The notes below the pieces were generated by a model that saw only the letters and a list, made by a program, of their open reading frames with translations, ran no database searches and was not told the origin of the DNA. DNA of 64,000 bases from Tribonema minus (taxonomy: Eukaryota > Sar > Xanthophyceae > Tribonematales > Tribonemataceae): assembly GCA_017506865.1 (NCBI GenBank), contig JAFCMP010000087.1, forward strand, positions 186,001 to 250,000, written 5' to 3'. The position numbers and the translations under genes were made by a program. How positions within the stretch are numbered: the first letter of the stretch is position 1; each line of letters begins with the position of its first letter. Positions 13,001 to 24,298 of this stretch are shown piece after piece.

Positions 13001-15358
13001 GAGATGCTGCACACGCTTCTGCGCTATTCAAAGCATTCGAAGAGTAGGTACATCTTGATGCCTCCGCAGCTGCACGGTCTCGTCAGTGAATTGTACTCAC
13101 TTGCCCATTCAATCAGCTGCAGCCGTAAACCTCTCAGCACAAGCCTGGCTTGCTGGTTAATAACGCCTGCTCGACGCATGGCATGCGCAGCAAATGTAAG
13201 GCTGCAGTCGTCATCAGCTATGTGAGGCCTCTGCAGCTATAGTGGTGTGTGGGATGCGTGCTGTGGTTGTGCAAGTGACGAACAGAACTTCTGAGAGCTT
13301 TCGATGTTGAACATCGGTTCAACACCGAAATTCTATCCACGACAGTGTCACAGATGCTCTGGAAAATGGGCCAAATATGTAAGCAACACCGTAGATGGTT
13401 GAATTTGTCAACAACAACGTCAATTTGCAGGGAGTATTTGTTGTGAGGTCGCGTTTGACAAATTGGTGCTTGGTGAAGTTTACTGTTGAGATGAATCAAG
13501 TATGTTGCGCATGCCCTGCATTACATGGAGCTGACACTCTGTTAAAGTTGGTGTGCAATCTGCTGTTGGTGAGTGGGTGTGATGCATCTGAGTATTACCG
13601 TTTGCATTGGCAACTGCTATGCCATGACATGTGCTGCACTACTGTTTGTGTACTATGTAATATAAAAACAAGCCTGGCATCATGTTGAGATCTGGAGCTC
13701 ATGGCGCATGCACTGGACGCGTGTGTGTATACATGAATGCTGGTTGTTCAATTTGCCCCATTTAAGTTGAACAAGTGGCAATGCTGCTTATTGCCAGGTG
13801 TGCTTGCACATGTAGAACGTGACGGGTGTTCTGGACTCTTGAAGATCGACACCGTCGTGCGCAATGAACTAATTGGAGGTTGTCTTCAGATTTTGGGTAA
13901 TTGCATTATGTTGGTATATACATTACAGATTGTATACCTCGAAGTATACGGTTATAGTTATACGTCATACGCCATATAGGGAACCTCATTGTATGCTGGT
14001 CGGCAACCCTGCAGTTTTGGGGGCATAGCATGGCTGTTTGCGTCATGAACCTAATCCTGGTCTGCATGATTGACAGCTTTCGTTGTGCGCCGTGCTCTTG
14101 CCACCTCAGCTCGTTGCTGGTTTTCTTGAGGTGACTGGCCTGCAGCTGGCACCAGCATTCGAGAACTTCATCCACAAGCTCGCCACACTGCTCAATCTGA
14201 GCTTCGCATGGGGGTGCGTGTACAACGCCACCTTCTACGAACAGCTGCTTGTTATGACGCTGGGACCGCTGGTGGCGGTGGCGCTGCTTGGCTGCTCGTG
14301 GCTGTGGGCGCTGGTGCGCGAGCACAGGGTGCAGCGGGTGGCAGGTGCGGATGCCGCGCGGGCGGTACGGCTGAAGGCCCTGCGCAAGCACTGGACAGCA
14401 TTCCTGGCGCTAACCTTTCTGGTCTACGGCACCGTCAGCAGCACCATCTTCCAGACATTTGCTTGCGACTACGTGCAGGAGCTGGACACTTACTACCTGC
14501 GAGCCGATTACTCCATTCAGTGCTACAACAATCTAGAGTACTGGCGATACTTTGCGTATGCCATGACCATGTTTGTGGTGTACCCCCTTGGTGTGCCTGC
14601 GCTTTACGCGCTGTTGCTGTGCTCCAGGCGGCGGCAGCAGCACCAGGCGCAGCAAGGCCTGGTTGCCGCTGCTCCCAATGTGGTGGCGGCTCTCTCGCAG
14701 GCTGCGGAGTCTCGGGGACTTGAGCAGGTGTCACAGTGGGCCGACAACTCTACTCGGCATCGAATGCCACTAAGCTTGGCCAGTGCTGACCAGCACTTAG
14801 GTGCGGCAGCCGCTGAGCTCGCCGATGAGGCACATCAGCAGGGGCTGGAGTCCCACTGGGACCTTGTGCACGCGTCCTCTTTCCTATGGGCGCAGTATAA
14901 GCCCGAGGCGGAGTGGTGGGAGATAGTGGAGTGCGCGCGACGCGTAGTCCTGACGGGCGTCCTTGTGTTCATACTGCCCGGGTCTGCGGGGCAGGCCGCA
15001 GTCTCGGTGCTCTTTGCCTTTTTCCTGGCTTTAATGTTTATGGCTGTGCGGCCTTACCGAGAGCACACCATGCAGCGGCAGTACCTACTGGGGGCAGTGA
15101 TTGTGTATTTTGCGAGCATGAACGCCTTGCTCATCAAGTCGCAGGTGTCCGACGACCAGGCCACAGGTTGTCGTGGGCGTTGTCATGATAGTCATCAGCA
15201 GTGCACTCATTGTGGCAGCAGTGGCGCAGACACTGTATGGTGTTGCCGACCTTGCCAAAAGTGTGCGAGGCAGTGAGAGGGCGCCCTCACCGTTGGGTCA
15301 GAGCAACTTCACAGCGGTGCGGTCCCGGCCTCAGTACGCACGACCGCCGTGCTGTTGA
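7034..15358 (+). CDS. POMP-repeat-type extracellular / multi-pass membrane protein
   Basis: I join exons 7034-7135, 7578-7790, 9538-10280, 10615-11193, 12417-12697 and 14077-15358; phases agree at each GT-AG junction. The first four exons carry degenerate repeats of the F-x-N-N/D-x-A...GGA-hydrophobic type (FRDNSAAEGGAAY, FVGNEALELGGAVH), as in polymorphic outer-membrane-protein / parallel beta-helix repeats. A Cys-rich spacer with GPYCAVC follows, then about eight hydrophobic segments (GVVGLLVGVTAVYLL, AFLALTFLVYGTV, VVVGVVMIVISSALIVA). This layout, beta-helix ectodomain plus C-terminal membrane domain, is known from large stramenopile surface proteins; the role in adhesion or wall contact is inferred. 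The true 5' end is not found. Frame breaks near 9890 and 15160 mean the gene is either decaying or contains sequence errors. AATAAA lies at 15448. Confidence 0.7.
8071..8906. repeat. Tandem duplication of about 0.44 kb inside an intron
   Basis: Two diverged copies lie head to tail, roughly 8071-8497 and 8512-8906, within the 7791-9537 intron. Shared landmarks in the same order include AATTCGAATGATGT, ATTGAAGGTTGTACAC, GAGTATTGATAT followed by GGTGAGAGCG, and a TTGTTGCTGAT stretch. Neither copy appears coding. Confidence 0.75.
11326..12013. mobile_element. TIR DNA transposon, copy 2, with 10-bp TSD
   Basis: This copy has the same termini as copy 1: AGGGTTGCC at the left and GGCAACCCT at the right. 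It is flanked by a perfect 10-bp repeat, ATGAATACCT, at 11316-11325 and 12014-12023; the repeat is 12 bp if the ends are drawn one base further in. At about 690 bp it is shorter than copy 1. It shares internal blocks with copy 1 near the right end (CAGGAGCGTGCGGCAGCAAC) in the same orientation. It lies in the intron between exons 10615-11193 and 12417-12697 of the surface-protein gene. No transposase is present, so it is non-autonomous. Confidence 0.88.
12836..14010. mobile_element. TIR DNA transposon, copy 3 (inverted, left end degraded)
   Basis: The right end (TCGGCAACCCT at 14000-14010) is intact. The left end is degenerate (CCGCTGCACGCGTATA near 12842) and no clear target-site duplication is visible. 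Its interior is the reverse complement of copy 1: shared blocks include ATTATAATGCCTGTTTCGCC, CAGCACAAGCCTGGCTTGC and a TGTTGAGATG...TGTTGCGCATGCC region that keeps a partly conserved open frame (13395-13688 here, 2723-2935 in copy 1). It fills most of the 12698-14076 intron of the surface-protein gene. Left boundary is approximate. Confidence 0.75.
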
Positions 15359-15447
15359 CGTACAGTCTGCGCAGCGCCTTGATACATCACATGGATGGGT
15401 GGCGGGGAGGTTGCTTTCTTGTGGCTCATGCTTTACCGTATTTTCAA

Positions 15448-15453
15448 AATAAA
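15448..15453 (+). promoter_or_regulatory. Candidate polyadenylation signal AATAAA
   Basis: An AATAAA hexamer lies 90 bp downstream of the last stop codon of the surface-protein gene, in an A/T-rich stretch. It is followed by a homopolymer of more than twenty C from about 15537. Confidence 0.4.
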
Positions 15454-17085
15454 TTGAAATGAACCCCACGGGGGAGTTCTTTCCCGAGCCCTCACAAAAT
15501 GATGCCCCATACCTCATCTTTGCTCATTGTAAATGCCCCCCCCCCCCCCCCCCCCCCCCCTTCTTTTCTCACCGCATCCTCTGCGTACATGTACTCTGCA
15601 GACTAATTGACGCATTGGTGAGTTTTGGGAGTCACGGCAGCCACTTCCGAGGTCTAGCAGCCATTGTACACCAGACCTGAGATGATGATCTTTTTGCGCG
15701 TGTCAGAATTGGATGATGATGCTTGCTCAAGCCTGCATATGGCTAGCATCGTGGGCGCAGTGTCATCATGGCGGCCAGTGATATTTGCAAACATATCATG
15801 CCTGTCCTGCCTCTCTGTGTACTACGACTCTGGGGCCCAAGACTGTCACACCCACTCCGTCTGACACGGCTTCGTGTTCACGAATGTCATCGACGACTCG
15901 GCCGACTTTGACCCTTCCGTCAGGTATTTGCCATCTCAGCCCCTGTCAGGCTTGACATATCAGAGGAGACCCCTATGTGCGTGAGGAAGTGGGAAATGAT
16001 GGAGGATGGCGCCATGTATCAAGCCATCATGCATGCGAACAACTCTCAGCAAATTTGCTCAGCTTTCACGAGGCCACTTCAACTTGAACACCAGAGACAA
16101 GGGCCTCGTGCATGAGGTGAGTATCTATGTCGTGTAAGTTGCCTCGTGCGTTGTTGTGTGATGCAGCAAATTGTTCAACCTGAGTCACTCATCTGCACCG
16201 CATGTACTGTAGAGCAGTTTTCGGCCAAGGTGACGTCCCAGCGGCTGCAGAAGGAGGCAACAAAAGCTGAACTGAAGATCAATCAGCTGCACAATGTGCA
16301 CGCACTCCTCAAGTATGTCCCACACCGTTTGCAACCCGCTTAGGGCAATACATATGTGCCTGCTACGGCAGCGCTACGCCAATCTCCAGATCCAAAAGGA
16401 GAGCTTCAAATTGAAGGAGGGCTGAGAGAGTGGGTGAGCTGGATGGCTTCCTGCTCGATGAGGACATGTACACCAAGACTGCTGTGATCTGTGAAGTCAG
16501 GTTGCATATCACGGTGAGTGTCTTGTCATGTGCTGCAACCATTGTTGTCAGGCTCTGATAGCGTATGTCTAGATGCACTTCTCCTGCCATGTTTGTTCAA
16601 ACAGGCAATGGTATGCGCATGTGGCATACTTCCACAACCATTGATGTGGGAGTGGACACTTGTGATCTGGAGTACCAGTTTCTCACTGGCTTTCAGCAAA
16701 CACTGTTCTGAAAAGTGGCTTTCAGCAAACACTGTTTTAAAAGGTCTGCAAACACCCGAGGCCCATTTACAAGATGTAATTGAACAAGAGCCTCTTGCGA
16801 CTGTGTGCAGTTCAACTTGTATAGTTTTCAGCTGCACAATGGTGTCGAGTAGGTCCACAGCCGCGTGATTGCGATGTCAGATCCCGTAGCAATGAGCGTG
16901 TCTGCCAGCGCTGTGCGATTGGCGTCGAGGGCACACCTTCGCGTGAGCATGAGTCTCATATGATATTGCCTGTGTAGCGCATGAAAGAGGTACTTGAGCA
17001 TCATTTCATCACGACGGGTTGCAGCACGTTGTTGATCTGTCAATGCCATGGCCGTGTCCGCACCTGTCTCTTGTGCTGCCCACAG
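15454..17085. other. No confident gene; possible exon remnants
   Basis: The stretch contains a poly-C run (about 15537-15560). It also has short plus-strand segments that read like exon pieces, for example a charged, coiled-coil-like stretch at 16220-16310 (TSQRLQKEATKAELK) and GELDGFLLDEDMYTK at 16432-16500. I could not join these with consistent splice phases. They may be a decayed gene related to the exon at 17086-17296. Confidence 0.35.
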
Positions 17086-17296
17086 GCCAAGCATATGTTG
17101 GACGTGCACAGTAAGCTGGAACTGTATGAGACGTATGGAGTCGCAAACGGCCTGCCCAAGGCCACCAGAGTGGTGGTGGTGCTCGTCGGCAAGAGCTTTC
17201 CGCATGACCTGCGACAGCGGGCGCTCGAGTGGGGCATCACCGTGCTGGTGCCAGACGGCGCTGGTGGCTGGCGCGTCTTCGGTAATGACCTTGCAG
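17086..17296 (+). CDS. Candidate internal exon, unknown protein
   Basis: This is a 211-bp open segment bounded by CCACAG at the left and GCAG/GTGTAT at the right. It reads AKHMLDVHSKLELYETYG, then GLPKATRVVVVLVGKSF and a WGITVLVPDG ending. The pattern of a beta strand of five valines after a short helix, with a second strand VLVPD, looks like a folded alpha/beta domain rather than random sequence. I do not recognise the family. Partner exons may be the fragments at 16.2-16.5 kb, but no join is supported, so this could be a pseudogene piece. Confidence 0.35.
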
Positions 17297-19962
17297 GTGT
17301 ATGACATGTTGTGAGTACTGGATTACGTGAAGCAGCATGCGCTGAATTGCTTGCCGCAGCGGCTGTGCTTGCCTTTTCTGCCGACTCTGCAATCACGCTG
17401 CGCTGTGCATGTCGGCTCTGCCGGCGGGGCTGCGGCAGGGCGCTGTGCTGCGGTGGCGCGATATCTCTAGCTGGACGGGCACAGCGGCGCAAGCTTGGTT
17501 GACGGGGACCTGCCCAACAACACCATCACTGACGGTTCACAGGACATAGTCATCAATCACGTGACTGTACCGTTGTGATTATCCTTGTCTGTTGCGGATG
17601 GTTTACTGAAGAGGCACACGCCAATGGCCGCTCCGGTGGCAAAGGCAGCAGCAATGGCAGCGTCGGCGGCGGCACCTCCCAGATGAATGCGGGCCCGAGG
17701 GCGTACCCACAAGAGATGCTGCAAGTGGGTACACGCTGTTGCCAGTGGACATCGGCGCGGCATGGCAGTGGCAATTGCGCGCCACCACTGGCAGTAGTAG
17801 ATGACTGCAAGCGGCAGCAGCAGCAACCACAGAGGTGTGAGTACAGATGGGCTGTGCGTTCTATGGATGTCAATGTTGGCTACCATTGGGCGAAAGCGGC
17901 GGCTTCGGCAGGCTGCCTCTGAATGAATCAATGCACATGCCAGAGGTGCTCAAAGCATGCTCGTGTGCAAAGACTTCTTTCTGTGTGTTCGCGTTTTTGT
18001 ATAAATACGTATAGCGCAAGCTTCAGCGGCGTGCACTCTGCCTGATGCCTCCCTTGCTGTGATTTGCTCCGCAGATTACCCCACCAGCGGTGCGGCGTGG
18101 TAGCAGCAGCAGCATGTGACTTGTCCCTGATGCGCCCTGAGCGGTTGACGATGATCGCTAGGAAGTGCTGTGACTATTCCTGTAGTTCAGTGTTGAGCAC
18201 TCGGACGCTGAGAAAACAGCCGCATGGCAGCAGCTGTGCGGCACACTGGCATGCAATGCACAGCCGACAATGCACGCGTATACGGTTCGTCAATGTACCA
18301 TCCGTTTTGTGCCACTTTACTTTATTTTGCATTTGTAGGCATCGTGCCCCACATGCATGAATGATGCCGAATGTTCGTTGTATGCTTTGATAGATGCAGC
18401 GCGAGTTCTGTTTGGCCACTGGCTCTCACACAGGAGGCACAGAGTGCATTGTAAAGGTTGTGAGGGCAAGTTGATTACTGGCATTTTTCGTGTTGATGTT
18501 GGTGGCCTTGGTGTGTCCGCCTGCGCCGCTGCGTATCAAGGTCTGAGATCGCTGCACAGTGCAATTGTTTAAGAGTACACGTGACTAACATCTATGCCAC
18601 AATGCGTCAATGTTGCGGCACGGTGCGCGCTCTGCCATGTAAATGGTCCTCAATGATTCCTTTCTGTGTGGGCGCGTTTTCTGTACATAGTGCAAGCATC
18701 AGCGGCGTGCATTCTGCACGATGCCTCCCTTGCTGTGATTTGCTCCGCACATTACGCGAGAAGCGGTGCGGCACGGTAGCTGCAGCAGCATGCGGCTTTG
18801 TCCCTGACTCATCGGATGCGCCCTGAGCGAGTGGCGATGATTGCTGGTGCTGCAACTATTCCTGTAGTTGAGTGTTGAGTGTCTGGACGCTGAGAAATGT
18901 GTGGCCTTCGTGTCCCCGGAAAGAACTCATTTTGTTACGTGCAGATGCTGTGCCCTGCGGCGATGATATCGAAGCCTGGTTGCACTTTCTTGCGCCTGGC
19001 AGTGTGCAGTTGCTTGTAAGAGAGTCTACTGTAGTGACTATGCTATGCCCATGCCACAGTGCGTCAATGTTGAGGCATGGTGCGCGATCTGCCATGTATA
19101 ATGGACCCATTTTGTGGTCCTCAAGTTTGGTGTGTGTATCTGCTTGTTGTGTGTGTATCTGCTGCTCCCCTTTGTCCCACATACCTCCCTAGGGCTCCCC
19201 AAAAAATCCCACGCCAGTGCTCAGGCTGACACAGACTACTGCTGCAAGTACACAGCAATGCGGTGGAAAGCAAGGAGTAAACTAGTCGATGCTGCAGGAG
19301 CATCAGGCGTGAAATTCACCGCATGATGATCAAGTTTGTTTCTTTCGTTGGATCGCGCATCAGAGAAGGCGCAGAGATTGCGCTACGCAGTCCTCTGACT
19401 ATGGTCCTCGCGGCATTCAGAACAGCAGCAGCTGTTCTCAGCTGACTGGTATTCATCAATTCAGCCTGACGCGCGCGTCTCTGGATCTTTGCATGCGGTC
19501 ATCAGGCGTGCAGGTTGGCCCGGTTATGTCTCCGCCGCGTCATACAAACAGAGATGCAAAGACAAGCAAAGAAGCTAGCGTGCAGGGCACCGGCGATGGC
19601 TGTGGAGCAAGCAAATTTAAACAAAACAGCCATTACATAGCCTGATACCTGGCAGGTCTCGCTCCCATCTCCAAGCAAGCTAACCGAAAACTTCAACATC
19701 TGTGAGAGATTCACAGAGGTGCGAATCGGCAGAGAGAACCTTCGCGTGGAGAGAGAGAGCACCGGCGTCGCTGCTGCGCCTGCCACATTCTTCTCTCGCG
19801 ACACCGCTTGTCAAGGTCACGTGCGTCCCGAAGCCATGATCCGGAGAATATAGCTGGGTTTGCTCGCGTTTGTAAGTTGCTCTCGGCACACGCTTCCGTG
19901 ACCTTGACTGATACAGCCAGCACGCACGTTGACGAAGCTCAGGGCACGCAGGCAGGGGTGCC
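17297..19962. other. Gene-poor region with tandem duplications
   Basis: Open frames at 17311-17502 and 17575-17922 are compositionally biased and overlap longer antisense frames; I do not support them as genes. The centre is occupied by the duplications at 17976-18897. The last 400 bp before 19963 would contain the promoter and 5' UTR of the SPX gene, but no distinct element is visible. Confidence 0.45.
17976..19105. repeat. Diverged tandem duplication, period about 0.68 kb
   Basis: Copy one (about 17976-18203) and copy two (about 18656-18897) share in order CTTTCTGTGTG, GCAAGC followed by TCAGCGGCGTGCA, GATGCCTCCCTTGCTGTGAT, GCGGTGCGGC, CCTGATGCGCCC-like and ATTCCTGTAGTT...GGACGCTGAGAAA blocks. 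A second repeated unit, TGCGTCAATGTTG followed by GTGCGCG-TCTGCCATGTA, occurs at about 18596-18650 and 19054-19105. The array is a nested tandem structure without evident coding capacity. Confidence 0.7.
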
Positions 19963-22900
19963 ATGAAGTTTGGAAAGAACCTGGAGCGCGTGGTGGAACT
20001 TTCAGATCCAGAGTAAGTCGTCCTTCGCTTTCTTGTCGCACTGTCTCCATGCATCACGGCGTCAGCCGATCCTTGACTTTGACGACCTGTGCACAGCGCA
20101 ACCGCTCATGCTGGCTCTGGCTCATGACCGTCAACCGCAGGTGGTCTCCCTTCTGGCTCAACTACAAACACTTGAAAAAAATGCTCAAAGAGGTGCAGCA
20201 CACTCCAGCTCCAAGTGCGGCGGGGGCACCGATCGCGAAGCCGCCCAACGGCCTCAGCAGTCCGGAGGCTCTATCCAAGTCAGCGGGAGAGGTGGCATTC
20301 TTCAAATGTGAGCCCTTGCGCACACTTTGCTCGCTCGTGCGCTGCAACGCCGCTTCCCGCATGTCAATCAAGAGGACGCCAGGCTTCAGCTTGCGCTTAC
20401 CGCCCCGCTGCTGCGTGCGCGCTCTTCTCAGTTCTACGGCAAGAGCTTCGCAAATGCAAGGAGTTCTTTGCCAGTGCTGAGTCTCAATTTCTGGTGCGGC
20501 GGGCGCGCGTGCGAGAGGGCTGGCGGCAGTTGACAGCGGTGCCGGAGGTCCCTGTTGACGGGGAGCAGTACAAGCGGCTCATGGCAGCCTGCGTGAGGCT
20601 CTACAAGGACCTGCTGCTGTTGGAGAACTTTGCCATTATGAATTACACGGCTTTCTCGAAGATTCTGAAGAAGCATGACAAGCTCACCGGGTGAGTGCGT
20701 ATGCGTGCCATCATACGTTTCACACGCACACGGAGTGTGTGTTCTCATGTGGCTGTGCTGTGGCTGGCAGATAGACCTGATTTACTTATGGGCTCATTCA
20801 TGTGCAGGCAAGATAGACATCTTGCTCGCACGCTTTTGTCTGTGTCAATGTGGTGTAATGTTCTCTGCTGCTCATCACAAACTGCAGCGCTGTGCAAGCC
20901 CTGCTCACTTTTTCGGTGCAAAAACGGCGGCAGCCATTTGTACGTATGCGACCATGATGCATCAATGCCATATCACACGCAGCCAATGTCGGCTGCATGT
21001 CTTCATCAAGCTGTTGAAGTCAGGTGTTTATCAGCATAGCTGGCGGATGCTGTGTGGTGCGCCGTCATCATGTCAAGCTGGTGTCGTTACCGTTGATGTT
21101 CTCACGTAGAAGTGGCTATGAAGCGCTGAGGATGCCGTTATGCGCCCCCATGCGCATCTCCCTGCTGTCCAGCAAGTGACTTGACTCAGTGACACACGTA
21201 ATGCAAGAGGTTGGCATTCGTCCCCAGCTACAGCAGTCGCTACAGCTGTGGTGACAGATTGCAAATCTGACTGGTGCCTCATTTGCTGGTGCTTCATGTG
21301 ATTGGAAGGTGCGTGGTAGCTGACTTTATACCCTGCAACCCTCCTTATCCTTGTGACAATGGCCATGCAGGTTCTGTACGCGGGAGCGGTACATGAAGAA
21401 CGTTGTCAACATGACCACCAGCTTCACGCACTACCCGCGCGTGCTGGAGATGCTTGAGGACGTGGAGGAGCTGTTCAGAGGCATACAGACGCACGCCAAC
21501 ATTGCGCACAGCAGCGAGGAGCAGCTGTTCATTGATGCCATGCGCAGGTACGCGAGGTCCGAACTGAGTTGTGCGACCTCTTGTCGAAGCCTTGCCCTCG
21601 CATGAGCTTTGAAGCGTATGTAGAGAGCACAAGACGAGTCTCCGTGGATGCTGTATGTAGGTACTTGCATGTGCGCAGCGATTCTCGCATGGTGACGAGA
21701 TGTGCCATGTGCCAGGCGAGTTGCACTGATCATGATGGTGCCACAACACGTGCCTACCGCCAGGTGGAATAGCAGAGCTGGCCTAACGCGCAGACATCAG
21801 CTGGCACCAATACCAGCCTTCGTTACATTGCGGGTTCCAGCGCGCACTGTGGATGAAATGGTGGACCAAGAGTGGGCCGGTGTAGTGTGCTGATGGCACT
21901 GACAGGTTCACAATGTAATGAGAAAGGTGCACTTGTGTGCATGAAGGCACACTTGTAGCAGGCATATTTATTATCATAATGCCGGGTATTTCTATCGAAC
22001 TTTCAATCATTTTTGGCTCTGCCGCGCGCAGGCGCTTGCACAGAAAAGATGTCATTGACACATTATACACGGGTGAAATAAGCCTCCAGGTCTTTGTAGG
22101 ACCACACATGTGTGTGTTGTTACTTACAGAGCTGAGGTGCCGACGCAGCTGCAGGAGATTTGCAGTGCCTTCTCCTTGTGGTCGCCTGATGTGGCGGCTC
22201 ATGTAATGGTAGGTGGCGTTCAAGTACCGTACATGCCCACTCATTGCATTTTAACCGCCTGAATCCGGTTTGTGTCTGTGATTCGCTCTGTGACGATGCG
22301 GCTGAATCGTTGACCTCCCATGTAACTGCTGATGATTCTTGCAAGGCAGGGCTGTGAATTGACTATGTGGGAAAAGTGGTTTTGTAGGCATTACGATTTT
22401 GTATACATGCTTTGCGTATACAAAGCCTCATTTCTCCATCCCATAGCATGTGTTGCTGTGTGTGCATGGGGGGCTGAGCTGTGAACGGCCTGGCACCCAC
22501 AATGCGTGTTGGTACAGTGGTTGCATTTGTACATAGCAGCTGGGCTCTGTACATACTCATCTTGCACCCCGTTTTATTTTCGTTGTGTAAGAACATGATC
22601 GCTGGTGCATCTTTGCGTGAGCCTCGCGCAAATCTCTTGCAGGAACCAATTGCTGGCACACAGCGCATCATGGCGGACCGCCATTGTCCATGCGGGATCT
22701 CAGCACCTGTGCCAGATACTGCATCAGCCACACGTGCAGGGACTCATTCTCAAGCACTTCAACCTACTCTACCGTGATGCTGATAGACACGCCCCCATCT
22801 CACCCTCTGCCCTGCCTGCTTCGCTGCAGCATCAACGACCAAGCGTCGCTGCTGCAGCAACAGGAGAACGCCGACATCCTGCCTCAGGCGCAGCAGTACG

Positions 22901-23229
22901 ACCACCAGCAGGCGCAGCAGTTCCTCCCCGGAGCGCCAGCTCTCGCGCGCAAGCGCCAGCTGTCAGGCGCCGCAACGTCCTGCGCCGCGGAGGCCAGCGC
23001 GGAGGGTCAACTGGCGGGCCTAGTTGAAGTTGCTGCGCTGGCGGCCAAGGAGGAGGCGGCAGCAGACGCGGACGCCTCCAGCATGGCGGCAGCGATACAC
23101 GCCGTCACCAGCAGCGTGCGGTCCAGCGGCAGCAGCGGCGGCGGCGGCGGCGCGGTGATGCCGCAGCAGCAGCAGCTGCTGCCGCCGAGCAAGCGGCACC
23201 GCGCATGCGACCATCCCGTCACCGCGTGA
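19963..23229 (+). CDS. SPX-domain protein
   Basis: SPX domains sense inositol pyrophosphates and so report cellular phosphate. Exons are 19963-20012, 20141-20307, 20432-20690, 21371-21547 and 22643 onward, all with GT-AG ends and compatible phases. The start ATG gives MKFGKNLERV, the canonical SPX N-terminus. WSPFWLNYKHLKKMLKE follows, then FFKFLRQELRKCKEFF across the third junction, and the third helical bundle signature NYTAFSKILKKHDK with the Lys residues expected to bind phosphate ligands. After the SPX core come LILKHFNLLYR and a Gln-, Ala- and Gly-rich tail. The last junction is uncertain. Without splicing the frame stops at 23027. Reaching the more protein-like tail ending PSKRHRACDHPVTA at 23229 needs a frame change, perhaps an intron at 22774-22843. 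No EXS, RING, MFS or VTC domain is seen, so it is an SPX-only type protein. Confidence 0.88.
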
Positions 23230-24298
23230 GCTCACGGCGGCCCAGCACTGCACGCGCCGCAATGTGTCAGCAGGCACGCGCCATCGCAACGGTCCACCGA
23301 GGCCGTTGACGCACTCTTGAGTTTTCCGCCGATATCCTCAATGAGGAACTGCATGTTTACACTTCTCAGATGCGTATGCCTCCCTCCCCCCTTCCCCCCT
23401 TCTGGTGCCAGCGGTGCGCCGAGAGCACGGAGGGTGATGGGGGGGCGGGGGGGAGGTGGTTTGTGGCACTCAGTGGTAGCAATCCGGTTTCGGTGTTGCG
23501 CTCAGTTCAGTTTCCCGTCATCTTGCTCTCCTCCACGCGCGCGCTGCGTTGCCTAGCTGCCGCTGCGGAGGCTCGCGACGTCACACTCTTCGCCCAGTAT
23601 CCCGCCATTCCGCCACATTGTTTGACGCTATGCGTTGCCTACAAGACGACAATGGCAACGTCCTGAGTCCCGTATTTCGCCGCCCACCAATCTGAGGGAA
23701 TAAATGAGGGACGTGTCGTACCAACTGAATGCTGATGTATGTATATATGTAGGCACTCCGCCACGCGATGTGTCTGGCTGCAGGCATACAGTGCCACAAA
23801 CGTGGCTGCATGCTAGCAGGTCTCTGCTGCTCACATGCGCCAGTACTGAAGAGTATATGTATAGTATACTATATACACAACCTGTGCACAACAGCATCAA
23901 GCGGACGTCCTGCGACATTGCCCGTGGAGTTTGTATCAGGGCTGAATGCCATCCCTGATGTCAGCACTGTAGACATTATGCTGTCCACATAATGCTGTCC
24001 ACATACGTAACTTTGGTTGCCTTCAAGTTGTAACTTAATGTGTTGCCCATTGCTTCCACTCATTTTGATCTTTGTCTGCTGCCCAGAGCAAGTGCAGTTG
24101 CAGGTATCAAAGATAGCAGAGACTTCAAATGGTGCCATTGTAAGATCAGAACCCTGTGCACTGTGCACGTTTTTGCCTGTTGGTAATGGGACTATCAAGT
24201 CATGATGTATGCGCGGCTGAAAAAAAACAGCCCCTTCCCCCCCCCCTCTCCCCAACTGGCTGGCGCCACACTAAAGTATTCAACTGCCTGCGTGCACC
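23230..24298. other. Intergenic stretch
   Basis: No gene is seen between the SPX gene and the alanine-rich gene. A C-rich then G-rich low-complexity patch (23380-23465) and another C-rich patch just before 24250 are the only notable features. Confidence 0.55.
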
